Assembly (NCBI GenBank): GCA_947561395.2
Contig: OX387194.1
Coordinates: 13,874,048 to 13,938,047 of the forward strand
Source of the DNA: Buxus sempervirens
Lineage: Eukaryota; Streptophyta; Magnoliopsida; Buxales; Buxaceae
Length of the DNA: 64,000 bases
Direction: 5' to 3'
The position numbers and the translations under genes are program-made. Of this stretch, positions 22,624 through 34,718 are shown in pieces (the stretch's first letter is position 1; every line of letters starts with the position of its first letter). The notes under the pieces are model-generated. The model did no database searches. It was not told where the DNA came from and saw nothing but the letters and a program-made list of their open reading frames with translations.

Positions 22624-24293
22624 ATGGTTTCCCTCGCCCCGTTCTCTTCTGCCGATGAATCTCCTCCTGCAAGACAACCTGTTAGATCAAAACCTCCTAA
22701 TCTCACTAGGTACAATGTTGTGGATTCCTTCTATGATAGATGGGTTAACTCTATGACCCTTGATGAGGAAATTCGTTGGGATTCCATCCACTTAGATCAC
22801 ATTCTACACATCCCTAAAATTCCCTTTAAGTGGGAAATTATTGAAGCTTTGATTGGGCACTGGGTACCTGAATTGAATCTCTTCCGCTTTGATGACAAAG
22901 AGATGACTCCTACCATTGAAGAAATTGAAACCATCCTTGGCCTAAGGTTTTCTGAAATAGTAGTGAACCCGCCCCTTAAGCCTAGCTACAAAAAGGAGGC
23001 ACCCACCTTCTTAGGTATAGGGAAGAAAGACCTAGGAGATTCTGAAACACTGCTGACCTTGTCCAAGACCTTTCTAACTGAAAAACTTCTAAGGGGTGAG
23101 GACAAGGATGACCGGTTCAATGCATTGACTCTGATAGTGGTCAACCAGTTGCTTTTTCCATGGGGTGACGACCAAGTTGACTTGGCTCTTATCTCAGTTG
23201 TCTGCCAGGTTAGGGAACGTGAGAGATTGGCCCCTATGATTTTGGTAGAGATATATCAAGCTCTAACTGACTGCTATTTCAGGAAGAAGAAGCGCTTCCT
23301 TGCTTGTGCCCCTATCCTACAGGTAAAAAATAATAAAAAAAAATTTTTCTTCTTTTTTTTTTTTTTTGAAATGAATTAAAATACATCCCTTTTTCTGCAA
23401 CTTTGGTTACTTGACCACTTGAGTCAGGTTGAAGAGATAACTCGCCGCTTTTTTCCGAGATTGAAAGTTCCTGTTTTGATGAGCAACAGGGGTTGTCCTA
23501 ACATCCATGGTGATAAGCAAGGTTGGTTCAATTTCTTAGGTACTCTCCAAGATGATCAGGTGAGATGGAGTGGCACTTATCAACCCAATCCACAGACAGT
23601 GATCAGCTTTAGAGATAGGAACTTTCTGGTTCTAGCAGGTTTGAAATCTGCTGTTCTTTATCTTCCTTTGAGAGTTCTTCGACAGTTTGGAACAACACAG
23701 TGGATCACGATCCCATCTGGGTATGAGGACTTCCTTGGACCACTCACAACAACCACCATGGGGCTGAATGCTCGATTAATGAATAAGTGGTCCTATGTTC
23801 GTTTTCTGCGAGGTCCAGTCTTTTCTGAGTCCCATGTAAAGGACTATCATTTTTGGATCAAAGAGCAGGTGCAGAGTCATGCCCCAGTACCAGAGGATCC
23901 TCCTGCAGTTCTTCCCCTACTTATGAAGATATCCTGGAGTCTGAAAAGACAACCCACAAGGGGCTTCAACAAATATGGCTACGAGAAACCCAAGATCTTA
24001 GGATAAAAGGTATTGATATGGAGAGACAACTTGAAGAGCAGATCTTTCGCCGCATTGCTATGGAGAAGAAACTTGAGGAACAAAGACAGGCTCGTCGCTT
24101 TGAAGTCCGAGCGATTTGTAAGAAATATCAGGATTCTTTGGCTGACCTTAGGACTTTGAAGCTCAAGCAGTCACTTTCAGATGAGGTCATCTCCTTTCTG
24201 GGCAATCCGGATGTAGAGGGAGCTTCAGGAATCATTGCAACTCAGGCAACTCGGATTCGGGAGCTTGAGGAGCAGCTAAAGATTAGGGATTAG
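22624..24293 (+). CDS. Antisense DUF7745-like gene module carried by the retrotransposon
   Basis: Also antisense to gag-pol. The first frame (about 22624-23320) contains FYDRWVNSMTLDEEIRWDS, then IPFKWEIIEALIGHWVPELN and TPTIEEIETILGLRF. I recognise this as the plant family annotated as DUF7745, frequent beside large Ty3/gypsy elements and distantly PMD-like in its recurring W..E...L/ETILGL pattern. A second block (about 23429-24000) includes EITRRFFPRLKVPVLMSNRG and continues the family. The last block (about 24018-24290) is a charged coiled coil (ERQLEEQIFRRIAMEKKLEE). Blocks are separated by short gaps that look like introns. Function unknown. It may be spliced and whole or lightly broken; I did not assemble it. 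Confidence 0.68.
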
Positions 24294-25225
24294 ATTCTTT
24301 CATTACATTTTTTTTCATTTCTTTCTATTTTTTTTTCATACCTTTGTATGAAAACAAACTCCAATAGTGGAAAGACAAAGGATTTAATACAAAAATAGGT
24401 TTTATATTATTTGCCTCAGAATTCTCAGATGCTTGTAAAAACAAAAGTTTTATGAAAAGTATTTGATTTCTCATCACTGGCCAAAGTATAGTTTTTTTTT
24501 TTGAAATTTGATCCAAAACACTTAATCACATATAATTAAAGGAATTAAAATCAGATTGAATAATGAAAAGGGTAATCCAAGCAATAGGGAGAGACCAAAT
24601 CTGTCTATCCTGCGACCTTTAGAATCATCCCCAAATGACTTTTCCTCCATGATTGACCGTGCTATTCTGCTCAGTTTCCAGTGCTCATGCTGATTTCAAA
24701 CTTTGGATAACATGATCAACTCAACTCCTTTTTTTTTGTTGCCAATATTGCCCCTAGCGCCAATTACGGTTTTCACTAAGGCCGGCTTCTGCATTCCGTC
24801 ATCACCAATCTTACTCTGAAAGTTGATTTGAAAGTTGAATGAATATACTAAAATCACCGAGGGCTTAAGAATAAGACGAAACAAAGGCTAAGCTAGGTTT
24901 ATGAAAGAAATGGTATTAAAGGCTCAAAATTTTCTAAGTGTGAAAATAGGTCAACCGGATTTACAGTCATGATGAATTTGATCCCATTCCCTGACTTTAT
25001 GCTTTTCCTTTTCTTTTTGTACTTGGCTTTCATTTGCCACTATCCTTTGCTTTTTTTTTTCTTTCTTTGCCCCAATTTGTTTTGCCCCATTTGGCTTTGC
25101 CCCAGTATAAGACTGTAAGTCCAATTTAGGTTAATCAAAAAGACGAATAGGCTCGAATTGGCTAAACTAGGGATTAAAATTTTGGGAAATAAAGAAAAAT
25201 GGCCTTAGATCATTTTCTAGTAATA
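24294..25225. other. Non-coding spacer between the antisense module and integrase
   Basis: Holds the 3' end of the antisense DUF7745 module on one strand and the region downstream of integrase on the other. T-rich runs and no recognised domain. Confidence 0.5.
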
Positions 25226-25230
25226 TTCAA

Positions 25231-26528
25231 TCAGGGAAAATATCTCTTTACTGCATCAGAATTGATTGGCTCAGGAAAATCTTTCCCATCCATTTCTGTT
25301 AAGATGAGAGCACCCCCTGATGGGACCTTCTTGACAACATAAGGCCTTTCCCAATTTGGTTTGAATTTTCCACGAGGGTCTTCCAAAAAGGGTAAGATCT
25401 TCTTTAATACCAAATTTCCTTCTTGGAAAGTTCTGGGCTTCACCTTCTTGTTGTAAGCCCTGGCCATTCTCTTCTGATACAATTGGCCATGACAAAGCGC
25501 CTTCAAACGCTTTTCTTCTATTAAATTGAGTTGATCATGTCTTGACTGTATCCATTTAGCTTCTTCTAATTTAGCTTCCATTAGCACTCTTAGTGAAGGC
25601 ATTTCTACTTCCACTGGTAAAACTGCTTCCATCCCATAGACTAGGGAATACGGGGTTGCCCTAGTAGAAGTCCGGATTGAGGTTTTGTAGGCATGTAGAG
25701 CAAGCGGCAACATTTCATGCCAATCTTTGAAACTCACTACCATCTTTTGAATGATCTTCTTTATGTTTTTATTTGTTGCTTCCACTGCCCCATTCATCTT
25801 TGATCTGTAAGAAACTGACTTGTGATGGGTAATCTGAAACTGCTCACACATCTTCCTCATATCCTTGTTCTTAAGGTTTGAAGCATTGTCTGTTACTATG
25901 GCACATGGCAAACCATAGCGACAAATGATGTTGTGCTTTAAAAACTTAAGAACGTGACTACTTGTGATGTTTGCATACGAAGCTGCTTCTACCCACTTAG
26001 TAAAATAATCGATTGCTACAAGTATAAACCTGTGTCCATTCGATGCCCCACATAAAGAAGGGCCATGGTGATGTCATATTGTGCAACTCATTTGGAGGTG
26101 CATTCTTGTTATCAGCATACACTTGGCATAGATGACATCTTTTGACATGTGTATAGCAATCGTGCCCCATAGTCGACCAGTAGTATCCCAATCGCAGAAT
26201 CTTCTTGGCAAGCACGTGCCCGTTCATATGGGGTCCACAAACACCTCCATGTACCGTATCAATTAACCTTTCTGATTCTGTCTTGGCAACACATCTGAAT
26301 AGGATATCGTTGTGTGATCTCTTGTATAACTGCCCACCACTTAGTAAGAACTGACCTGCCAACCTCTGTATTGTCCTTTTCTTTGTAGAAGTGACATTTT
26401 CAGGCAAACTCTGATAATTTAGGAAGTTTTTAATGTTTTGGAACCATGGTACTTCTTCCTCTGGTGCCCCTTCTAGAACAAGTCAATAAGCAGGTTCATC
26501 TCTAACTTCAATTTCTAGTGGTTTAATA
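25231..26528 (-). CDS. Integrase region of the Tat/Ogre element (fossil)
   Basis: On the minus strand this region contains the zinc-binding HHCC-like part (CHLCQVYADNK), core phrases such as IVTDNASNLKN and VEATNKNIKKIIQKMV, the plant gypsy phrase TPYSLVYGMEAVLPVEV, and a C-terminal part with KFKPNWERPYVVKKV. Order and wording fit a Ty3/gypsy integrase. Its 5' side is cut by the hAT insertion at 26529. It carries a few breaks and is not expected to make active enzyme. Confidence 0.85.
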
Positions 26529-27124
26529 CAAGGATCACTTTTCAGCGATTCCTGGTGCGCCGCTAGGCGGCCGAAAAGAAATTTGGGCGAAATGGCCCGA
26601 AACACATTTTTTTACGAAATCGGTGGTACGCCGACGAAACGCCTTTTTTGGTTTAAAAAGATGAACTGAAACTGCCAGAATGGCTGTTTTGCCGAAATTG
26701 GCGGCACACCGACGAAATGCCTATTTTTGAAATAAAAAACATAATTAAGCTAAAAATAACATAATAGACATGATTTTATACAATTTATATGCAAAAATAG
26801 ATATAATAAGTAAGTATTTGATCTAATTTATGAACAAATACAAACACATGAACATAAACAATTACAAGGCTACAACTGCAAGCACATTACATCACACAGT
26901 CACACTACAAAGTGTGATGTGTAAAACAAAGTTATAGGCTCATAGATTAATAATCATAAAAATTAAAAAGACAAATTGCAAAAAATGCAAAATACAAAGT
27001 AGAAGTCTACAAGAGAGTCAAGAGATATGAGACAAGAGTCACAAGATTACAAAGTACAAACTACAAAGTACAAAGATCAATAAGAAGTAGAGTGTCTATA
27101 AGGCTGGAAATGCTGATGTTGTTG

Positions 27125-30100
27125 CTATCGTCGTCTCTCAAGCATGTGAACATATTGCCTCCATGACGTGCTCCCTGCATACTGACCTCTGTAACGACGC
27201 ACAACCTCCCCATACTCATCCTGATCTATATCCACAACAAAGCCCACAGGAGGACAATCATCATAATACTCCCTCATAATAAGAACACCCGCATTCTCAT
27301 CCTCATCCTCATCCTCCTCCTCCTCCTCCTCTGCTACGACTGATGGAGGATAATAACCATACGGATATGGGATAGTTGGGACTGGCACTAGCACTGGGAC
27401 ATACCCATATCCGTATGCAGCTAGATATGGAGCTGGTGCAACTGGATAGGAGGGAAAATCAAATAACCCATAGCTGTCAGATGTCTGAACTGCCCAGAAT
27501 ATGGATATGCATATCCTCTATACTGCCCACTCTGATCCCCATAACTACGTGAAGATGTGCTGCTAGATCCCTCCATGTCCATACTCATAAACGATCGAGA
27601 CATCTTATCCTCCTCCTGGGCACCAATCCTCTCCTTCCCCTTACCCCGCCTCTGAATACGTGGCTCTGGATCTGACTGATCACCCTGACCGTATCGCCCT
27701 CCATGGTGGGTGTCCTGAGTGGCGTGTGTGTACGCTGCCTCCCCAATGAAAGGACTAACCCCTGGCCCATGTGATTGTCCTCCACCTCCCTGATGATCAT
27801 CTCCATCATCATCGTCATCGTCATCATCAGACCCTCCACCATCCCCACTATCTCCATCCTCGGAGTCAGACTCTCTACCCTCAACTGACTGAACTGGGAC
27901 TGAGGGCATCGCTGCTGCTGTAGAAACTGAAGGGGGCACTACGCTGGTATTTCTATCAAAAGAGTCAACAGAAGGAAATCCCCTCTCCTCCTCCATAACA
28001 GCATCAACATCAATCCCCATCTCTGCTGCGGCACGAGCAACGACTGAACTCGACCCACCATCAGGCTCGTCTAACTCCGTAGTCCTCACCCATTCTGAGA
28101 ATGGGTTGTCGTCATCAATCCGGGTGCTACATAGGATGTTCAGAGGGTCGTCAACATATGCACTACTACGCTATGTCTCGATCTCCAGCTGTTTGGCTCG
28201 TAATCTCATGTTGTAGTGACAAAACACGAGCTTTTGCAGCTTCTAATAGGCCAGCCGGTTCCTTTGCTTTGTATGAATCAACGCAAAGGTGCTCCAGTTA
28301 CGCTCGCAAGTAGAAGAGGATGCAGTATGAGCGAGAATCCGACACGCAAGCTTCGACAAAGTAGGAGCAGAAACTCCGTACATGGCCCACCACTCGCCTG
28401 AAACGTGTAATGATTTTCAATAAGCATAAAATAAATTTAGAAATTCTAAATGATTTACCAAAATATAGTAAATTACATACATGGCATCATCGTACTCCGC
28501 GAGGCAATGGCAGTCATCATTCCAAATGATTCCATTGCATCTCTAAACTTGATCAACTGCAAGAGCATGTTCAGAATTTAGTAAAAATTGAGGAAAAGAT
28601 TCCAAATTACAATTGATAGAGCACTTATTTATTATTTATATAGAATTTACCTCATTGTCGAAATTTGCCTACCCAGTAGAATTGGGATCGAGGTGGGAAT
28701 AAACCAAGTGCACAGCTGTCCACATATCTGAGTACAGCCCAAGGTTGTCCTTGTAGTGAAATTTTGAGTTAAAGTAATGTGCTGTTATTGTGTTTGAAAA
28801 GAAAATGAGAATTAATAAACAATTTAGCATTACCAAAGAAGTATAAGTATAAAAAAATCAACAAACCTTAATTAATATTATAAATTAATTACCTGCCAAA
28901 AGTATGGGATGATCCATCAATTTAGTCCAACGATCATCAATGATCTTGTGGACCCACTGGTAGGACGACTCTGCGGCAATTTGAACTTGTGCTTTCATCA
29001 CCCTCATGCTCTTATAGATGGAACCGAGGGTCGGGTATGCATCTCTGTCAACGAGCCGTAACACCCTGTAAATGGGCTCCAATATATCAACAACTTCCTT
29101 CACACCATCCCAAAAGCTACCCTGAAGAACGATATTCTCTACTTCCCTCCCCTTCTCAATGCAGCTCTGAGAGCAAGCACCCCAATCCTCACTAGTAAAT
29201 AAGGTTCTCAATCCTTGCTTGTGTCGGAGCATGCTATCCAAGGCAATATAATTTGTACCAAATCTAGTAATCCCTGGCCTGATTATATCTCCATGACATA
29301 CTGCTCTCATCTTCGCTAGCACATAATTATGATTATAAATAAATGTAGTCAACGTCCGTGCAGCTCGTAATGTCTTCATCACCCTCTTCATCTTCCCAAT
29401 GGCCTTTAACATCAGGTCTATACAATGTGCAGCACAAGGGGTCCAGTATATGGGATACTTCGCCTATATCATTTCACCAGCCTTCTTAAAGGCACTCCCA
29501 TTGTCTATAACAATCTATACAACGAGATGTATCCCAACATCTTTGATCACCTCCTCTAGTAAACCAAAGATGTAATCTGAATCCTTGATTTTATCTGAGG
29601 CATCTACAGACTTCAAAAATACGGCCTTGCCTCTACAATAGACCATAAAGTTGATGATTGACAGCTTCGTAGAGCCTGTCCAACCATCACACATAATAGT
29701 AACCCCGAATCTCTTCCAGTATGGATGCAAAGATCTAATAAGTGTCAGCATCTCTTTGTCTTCATCATCTAAATACACCCCCATGATCTCCTTCGGTGTA
29801 GGAGGTAGGACTCCAACCCCAGACTCCTGAATAACGTCAACCATACTTTTAAAATGTGGAGAGGCAGCTGCATGTGCAGGAATATGGTTGAATATGAAGA
29901 ACCGAGATATAAACTTACCCATCTTCTTTCTAACTGACCCTCCGCTCCAAGAATCTTTCAGCCTCTTTTGCTTCACATCTGATGATCTATGTGTATCAGG
30001 GTCCACAGGATAATCAAGCATTCTCGTGGAATGAGAACGCCTCAAAGAAGCCGAACCACCAGCCACAGAATGACCACCTCTCTCAAATCCATGTCTCTGC

Positions 30101-30523
30101 ATCTCTCTCCGCTCAAACTCTGACTCCAGGGATGCACGGTGTGCTGCTCTATACTGGGCCCTCTCAGCCTCTGTGTCAATCCCGCTAGGGTAGACAAAAT
30201 CATCATCATCCTCAGGTAACCATTGAGGCTCTGCTAGTCTCCGTCTGACCTCCTCTTTTTCTGCTTTTCACACCACCCTGTAGGTGCTCAAGCATCTGCT
30301 TTCTAATTGCAGGTGGCACTCTATTACAATCCACAACGTCCTTGGAACCACCTGCCAGATGCATCTTCAGTCTGGATACACCTCCCCCCTTGAATACGTG
30401 ACCACAGTAATTACATACTGTCTTATTTTTGTCTCCCTAATAGCGGGTACCATGCTGCCATCCAATATCTACTCTACGTCCGCCCGTCTTGGCACCATCA
30501 CCACCACCAGATCCTGATGCCAT
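27125..30523 (-). pseudogene. hAT transposase with BED finger, DUF659 and hATC dimerisation region
   Basis: Starting at an ATG at 30523, the N-terminal part holds a BED zinc finger (CNYCGHVFKGGG followed by SRLKMHLAGG). The DUF659 part lies at about 29515-29900 (KSMVDVIQESGVG, then TIMCDGWTGSTKLSIINFMV). A catalytic-core stretch at 28885-29412 includes PCAAHCIDLMLKAIGKMKRV. A hATC dimerisation block near 28230-28400 reads TASSSTCERNWSTFALIHTK. The C-terminal extension (about 27125-28089) is rich in Asp, Gly and Ser with a poly-Asp run and a Tyr/Pro-rich tail. Likely introns interrupt the 28.4-28.9 kb part. Decay is clear: a TAG before the BED cysteines, a frame change between BED and DUF659 parts, two in-frame TAGs at about 29505 and 29462, and another after NRLAY in hATC. 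It is inactive; it could still bind DNA only if translated in part. Confidence 0.85.
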
Positions 30524-30737
30524 CACCCGCTACCTAATCACCTGAAAACAATAGGTTACCTGTCAAAGTTGTCAATTCCAATTTACAAACAATTAAACAA
30601 AGTATCACTTTAGTATACCCATCTAGAAAATAATCAACTAGATAATATTTACCAAAACATTTTAATAAATTTTCCCATTTTTGTATTATTTTTAGATTAA
30701 ATAAACAATTAATTATTCATTTTTTACAAAAAAAAAT

Positions 30738-31705
30738 AAAAGTTTGCACGCCCATCTGTAAATTGGGTGTCCACGCTTCATACAAATATAATCCATATTC
30801 TTACTAATTTTTTTCATATTTTCTTAAATTTTTTTAATTTTTTAATGATTTTCGAATTAAATAAACAATTATTTATTCATTTTTTTACAACAAAAAAAAA
30901 GCTTGCACGCCCATCTATAAATTGGGTGTCCATGACTCCACACTTCACATAAATATAATCCATATTTTAACTAATTTTTTCATATTTTCTTAAATTTTTT
31001 AATGATTTTTGGAATAAATAAACAATTATTTATTCATTTTTTACAAGAAAAAAAGTTTGCACGCCCATCTGTAAATTGGGTGTCCACGCTTCACATAAAT
31101 ATAATCCATATTTTTAGTAATTTTTTTTATATTTTCTTAATTTTTTTTAATTTTTTAATGATTTTCAAATTAAATAAACAATTAATTATTCATTTTTTAC
31201 AAAAAAAATAAAAGTTTACACGCCCATCTATAAATTGAGTGTCCATGCTTCACATAAATATAATCCATATTTTTACTAATTTTTTTCATATTTTTTTAAT
31301 TTTTAAATGATTTTCGGATTAAATAAATAAATAATTATTCCTTTTTTACAAAAAATAAAAATGTGCACCCCCATCTATAAATTGGGTATCCATGCTTCAT
31401 ATAATATTTCATATTTTCATCCATATTTTTACTAATTTTTCTCATTTTTTAATAATTTTTTCAAATTTTTTAATGATTTTCGTATTAAATAAATAAATAA
31501 TTATTATTGTTAATTTGTTATTGTAATACTATAAAACATTTTCATTATATTATTAATATGTTATTTTTAAATAAATAATTAATGATTTTCGTATTAAAGA
31601 AATAATTAAATATTATTTTTAAATGATTTTTCATGTCAAATAAATTAAAAAATACTAATTTTTGGAGAGAAAAAAAGTAACAACACCCATCTATAGATCG
31701 GGTGT
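30738..31705. repeat. About six-copy, ~155-bp AT-rich tandem array upstream of the hAT transposase
   Basis: Each unit contains a conserved GC-richer core close to CACGCCCATCTGTAAATTGG then GTGTCCACGCTTCA, followed by A/T-rich sequence with TTTAATGATTTTCG. Cores occur near 30748, 30906, 31061, 31219, 31366 and, more diverged, 31683. The core is itself partly palindromic (CACCCATCTATAGATCGGGTG in the last copy is imperfectly self-complementary). Confidence 0.88.
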
Positions 31706-31920
31706 TGTTACATAACATATAAAAAAATCAGTACAATCTAAGTTAATTACAAGCATAAAAAAGGAAAAAACATGATTACCTCAATTTTAAACTCTTGAAG
31801 CTTCAAATCACACAAAAACTGAGTGGAGATTGCAATCCCAAGATTCAATCCTTCTCTGTCTTTGATTTGGAAGAGAATGGAACAACCAATTTGAAGAAAA
31901 TAAAAAAAAAATCAGATTTG

Positions 31921-32220
31921 GGGGTTTTTTGAAACCCCCTTGCGTCTGTTCGTCGAGATTTCGCCAGAAATGGCGAAATCTCGATGGCACCTCACCTAAA
32001 ATAGGTGAGGTGCCGAGCGCACCTCACCTATTTTGTAACCCCAGCGTTTTGCTGGCACCTCAGTGAAACGTTGGGGAGCAAAAAAATTTTTGCCCTCCCC
32101 TGCGTTTCGCTCGGATTCTGCGAAACTCAGCGAAACGCAGGGGAGGGTGTTTCGGAGGTGTATTTCGTGCCGCTGAGGCACCGAAATACGAAATTTCGGC
32201 GGCACCTCGCGAGGTGCCGC
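31921..32220. repeat. Row of perfect hairpins at the right end of the hAT element
   Basis: Stems read directly: CGAGATTTCGCC at 31954-31965 with 31972-31983 (12 bp, perfect); GGCACCTCACCTA at 31986-31998 with 32002-32014 (13 bp, perfect), with a third copy of one arm at about 32019-32030; CCCTCCCCTGCGTTTCGCT at 32093-32111 with 32129-32147 (19 bp, perfect); and GCGGCACCTC at 32199-32208 with 32211-32220 (10 bp, perfect). An imperfect one lies at about 32039-32076. The left end of the element has no equally strong set. Confidence 0.92.
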
Positions 32221-32245
32221 TGAAACGGCAAACCTTGGTTTAATA

Positions 32246-32814
32246 TCAACACCTTCTGGCATACTGACCATTGAAGCCAATGTTGCTAGAGCATCTGCGA
32301 ATTGGTTCTTGGCCCTTGGCATATAATTGAAGGAAATTCGAGTGAATTTGATGCTTATTTCTTCCAAATACTGGTGATAGGGGATCAATTTGTGATCCTT
32401 GGTTTTCCATTCACCAGTTGTTTGGAAGATGATAAGACTCGAATCTCCATATTCATCAAGTTCTTCTACTTCATGGTCTAAGGCTGCTTGTAACCCAATT
32501 ATGCATACTTCATACTCTGCTATATTGTTTGTGCACTGGAATTTCAACTTTACTGCGATTGGGATATGTGACCCATCGGGCTTGACGAGAACTGCCCCTA
32601 TTCCATTTCAATTCATGTTGGCGGCCCCATCGAAGAACATTTGCCATGAGCTTTCACTTTCCTCTTCTTCTATGTACAGAATTTCCTCATCAGGAAAATT
32701 AGTCTTCAAAGGTTGGTATTCTAGTAAAGGATGTGCAGCTAAGTGATCAGCAATGGCTTGACCTTTAATCACCTTCTGAGTGATGTATGTGAGGTCAAAT
32801 TCAGAAAGTAACAA
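32246..32814 (-). CDS. RNase H region of the Tat/Ogre element (fossil)
   Basis: Minus-strand reading includes FQCTNNIAEYEVCIIGLQAA, the conserved NNxAEYEA-like motif of retroelement RNase H, followed by NYMPRAKNQFADALATLASM. It lies between the reverse transcriptase and the hAT insertion, which interrupts the polyprotein just downstream. A small number of breaks is present. Confidence 0.85.
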
Positions 32815-32867
32815 CTGCCACTTCGCCGTTCTACCTGTTAGTGCAATAGATACTTCAGAGGGTCCAT

Positions 32868-34546
32868 TCAGGATATCAGTAAGGTGGAATGACTAAGGAA
32901 ATAGTGCCTCAGTCTCTGAGTTGCCCACACTAAAGCACAACAGGTCTTTTCCAAAGGGGAATACTTTGCTTCATATTCTGTGAACTTCTTGCTTAGGTAG
33001 TAAATCGCCCTTTCCTTTTTGCCTGTCTTGTCATGCTGCCCTAAGACACATCCCATTAACGTCTCCAAAACTGACAAGTATAGAATTAGTGGTCTTCCTA
33101 GGGTTGGTGGCACTAGCACAGGTAGGTTCAATAGATATTCCTTTATTGTGTCAAAGGTTTCTTGGCAATCGTCATTCCAGACTGTCGGGTTATTCTTTCT
33201 CAGAAGCTTGAAAATAAGTTCACAGATAGCAGTGAGCTGTGCTATGAACCGGCTTATGTATTGAATCCTTCCAAGAAAACCCCGAACCTCCTTTTCCGTT
33301 CTAGGTGAAGGCATTTCAATTATTGCCTTGGCTTTAGCTGGGTCAATCTCAATTCCCTTTCTGCTTACAGTAAATCCCAACAATTTTCCTGATGTAGCCC
33401 CAAAGACACATTTTGCAGGGTTAAGCCTTAGACTGTATTTCCTGAGCCTGTCAAACACCTTCTTCAAGTTGATCAAGTGGTTTTCTTCTTCACATGATTT
33501 GGTTATCATATCATCCACGTAGACCTCCATCTCCTTATGGATCATATCATGGAATAATGCTGTCATGGCCCGCTGATAGGTTGCCCCGACGTTCTTAAGC
33601 CCAAATGGCATGACAATGTAGTGGAAGGTACCCCAAGGTGTAATGAAGGCTGTTTTCTCTTGATTTTCCTTAGCCATCTTAATCTGATTATACCTAGAGA
33701 AACCGTTCATGAATGAGAATAGGCTATGTACAGCAGTGTTGTCAACTAGGATGTCGATGTGTGAAAGTGGAAAATCATCCTTTTGGTTTGCCTTATTCAA
33801 GTCTCTATAATCCACGCACATTCTGACCTTTCCGTCCTTCTTTGGCACTGGCACTATATTTGCAAGCCATTCAAGGTATGTGGAGACTGCCAAGAATCCT
33901 GCTTGGAACTGTTTGACTACTTCATCTTTGACCTTCAATGTCCACTCAGGTTCAACCTCCTCAACTTTTGCTTAACTGGCTTAACATCTGGCAAAATTGG
34001 TAGCCTGTGTACAACCATGTCTGTGTCTAATCCAGGCATGTCTCGATAAGACCATGCAAATACGTCCTTATAATCAGCCAAGAAACGTGTCATTTCATCA
34101 CGTTGTATCTCAGATAAGCATATCTCAATCTTCACTATTTTTGGGTAATCTTCAGTCCCTAGGTTTATAGATATGGTCTCCTCAATATTGGGTTGGACCC
34201 CCTTTTCATGACGGTCCAATTGATATGTGATTTCTTTTGGAGGGTCGTCTTCTTCGACTTCAATCTCTTCCTCAACTCCCATTAGGTCAAAGTCGAGCTC
34301 GAGGTCGAAGTCATACTCAACCTGATCCAATTCCGTTTGCTTATAGGGTTCATAAATGGTTTGGACCTTTTTGAAAACTTTAATTTTTCTAGAAAAAAAG
34401 GAAAATCTTTTTTTTGTTTTTTGAGAGCCTTCTAAAAAATCTTTTCCTGAAGACGAAGGCTCATTAAAACCTTCAGGAAAAGGGCATTCCACTAATGGAG
34501 TTTTTTTTTTAAGCCATGTCTGTTTGCCAAACAAACGCGGCTTCAA
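32868..34546 (-). CDS. Reverse transcriptase region of the Tat/Ogre element (fossil)
   Basis: Minus-strand motifs in order: VPKKDGKVRMCVDYRDLNKA, SFMNGFSRYNQIKMA, TAFITPWGTFHYIVMPFGLK and MEVYVDDMITKS with the YVDD catalytic centre, followed by a connection part FLGRIQYISRFIAQL. The upstream portion to 34546 is the acidic linker between protease and reverse transcriptase. Wording matches Ty3/gypsy Tat lineage. Mostly whole, with a few breaks. Confidence 0.9.
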
Positions 34547-34718
34547 AAGTAAGGGGAGTTTCCTCCCAATTGTTCAATATAAAAGAATCTGGAGCAGGGG
34601 TAATAACACAAGCCTGCTCCCTAAGCTCAAGGTCCGCATCCGAAATCACCAGTACTAGGTGAGTTGCATGGCCTGCTTCTATTGTAGGGCTTGTCCCAGA
34701 TGGAACTTCTACTGCAGC

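Larger units (their letters stand above)
26529..32237 (-). mobile_element. Autonomous-type hAT DNA transposon (decayed), nested in the retrotransposon pol region
   Basis: 8-bp TSD GTTTAATA at 26521-26528 and 32238-32245, with the retrotransposon RNase H reading resuming on either side. TIRs are CAAGGATCACTTTTCAGCG at the left and CAAGGTTTGCCGTTTCAGCG on the reverse strand at the right, matching at about 14 of 20 positions. The 5.7-kb element encodes an hAT transposase on the minus strand, with an AT-rich tandem repeat array upstream of it and a hairpin-rich right end. It is younger than the retrotransposon. Confidence 0.93.

Noticed and set aside
26880-26930. CACTA terminus CACTACAAAG inside the hAT element
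   Set aside because: Part of a small local palindrome (TCACAC...GTGTGA) with no matching second end.
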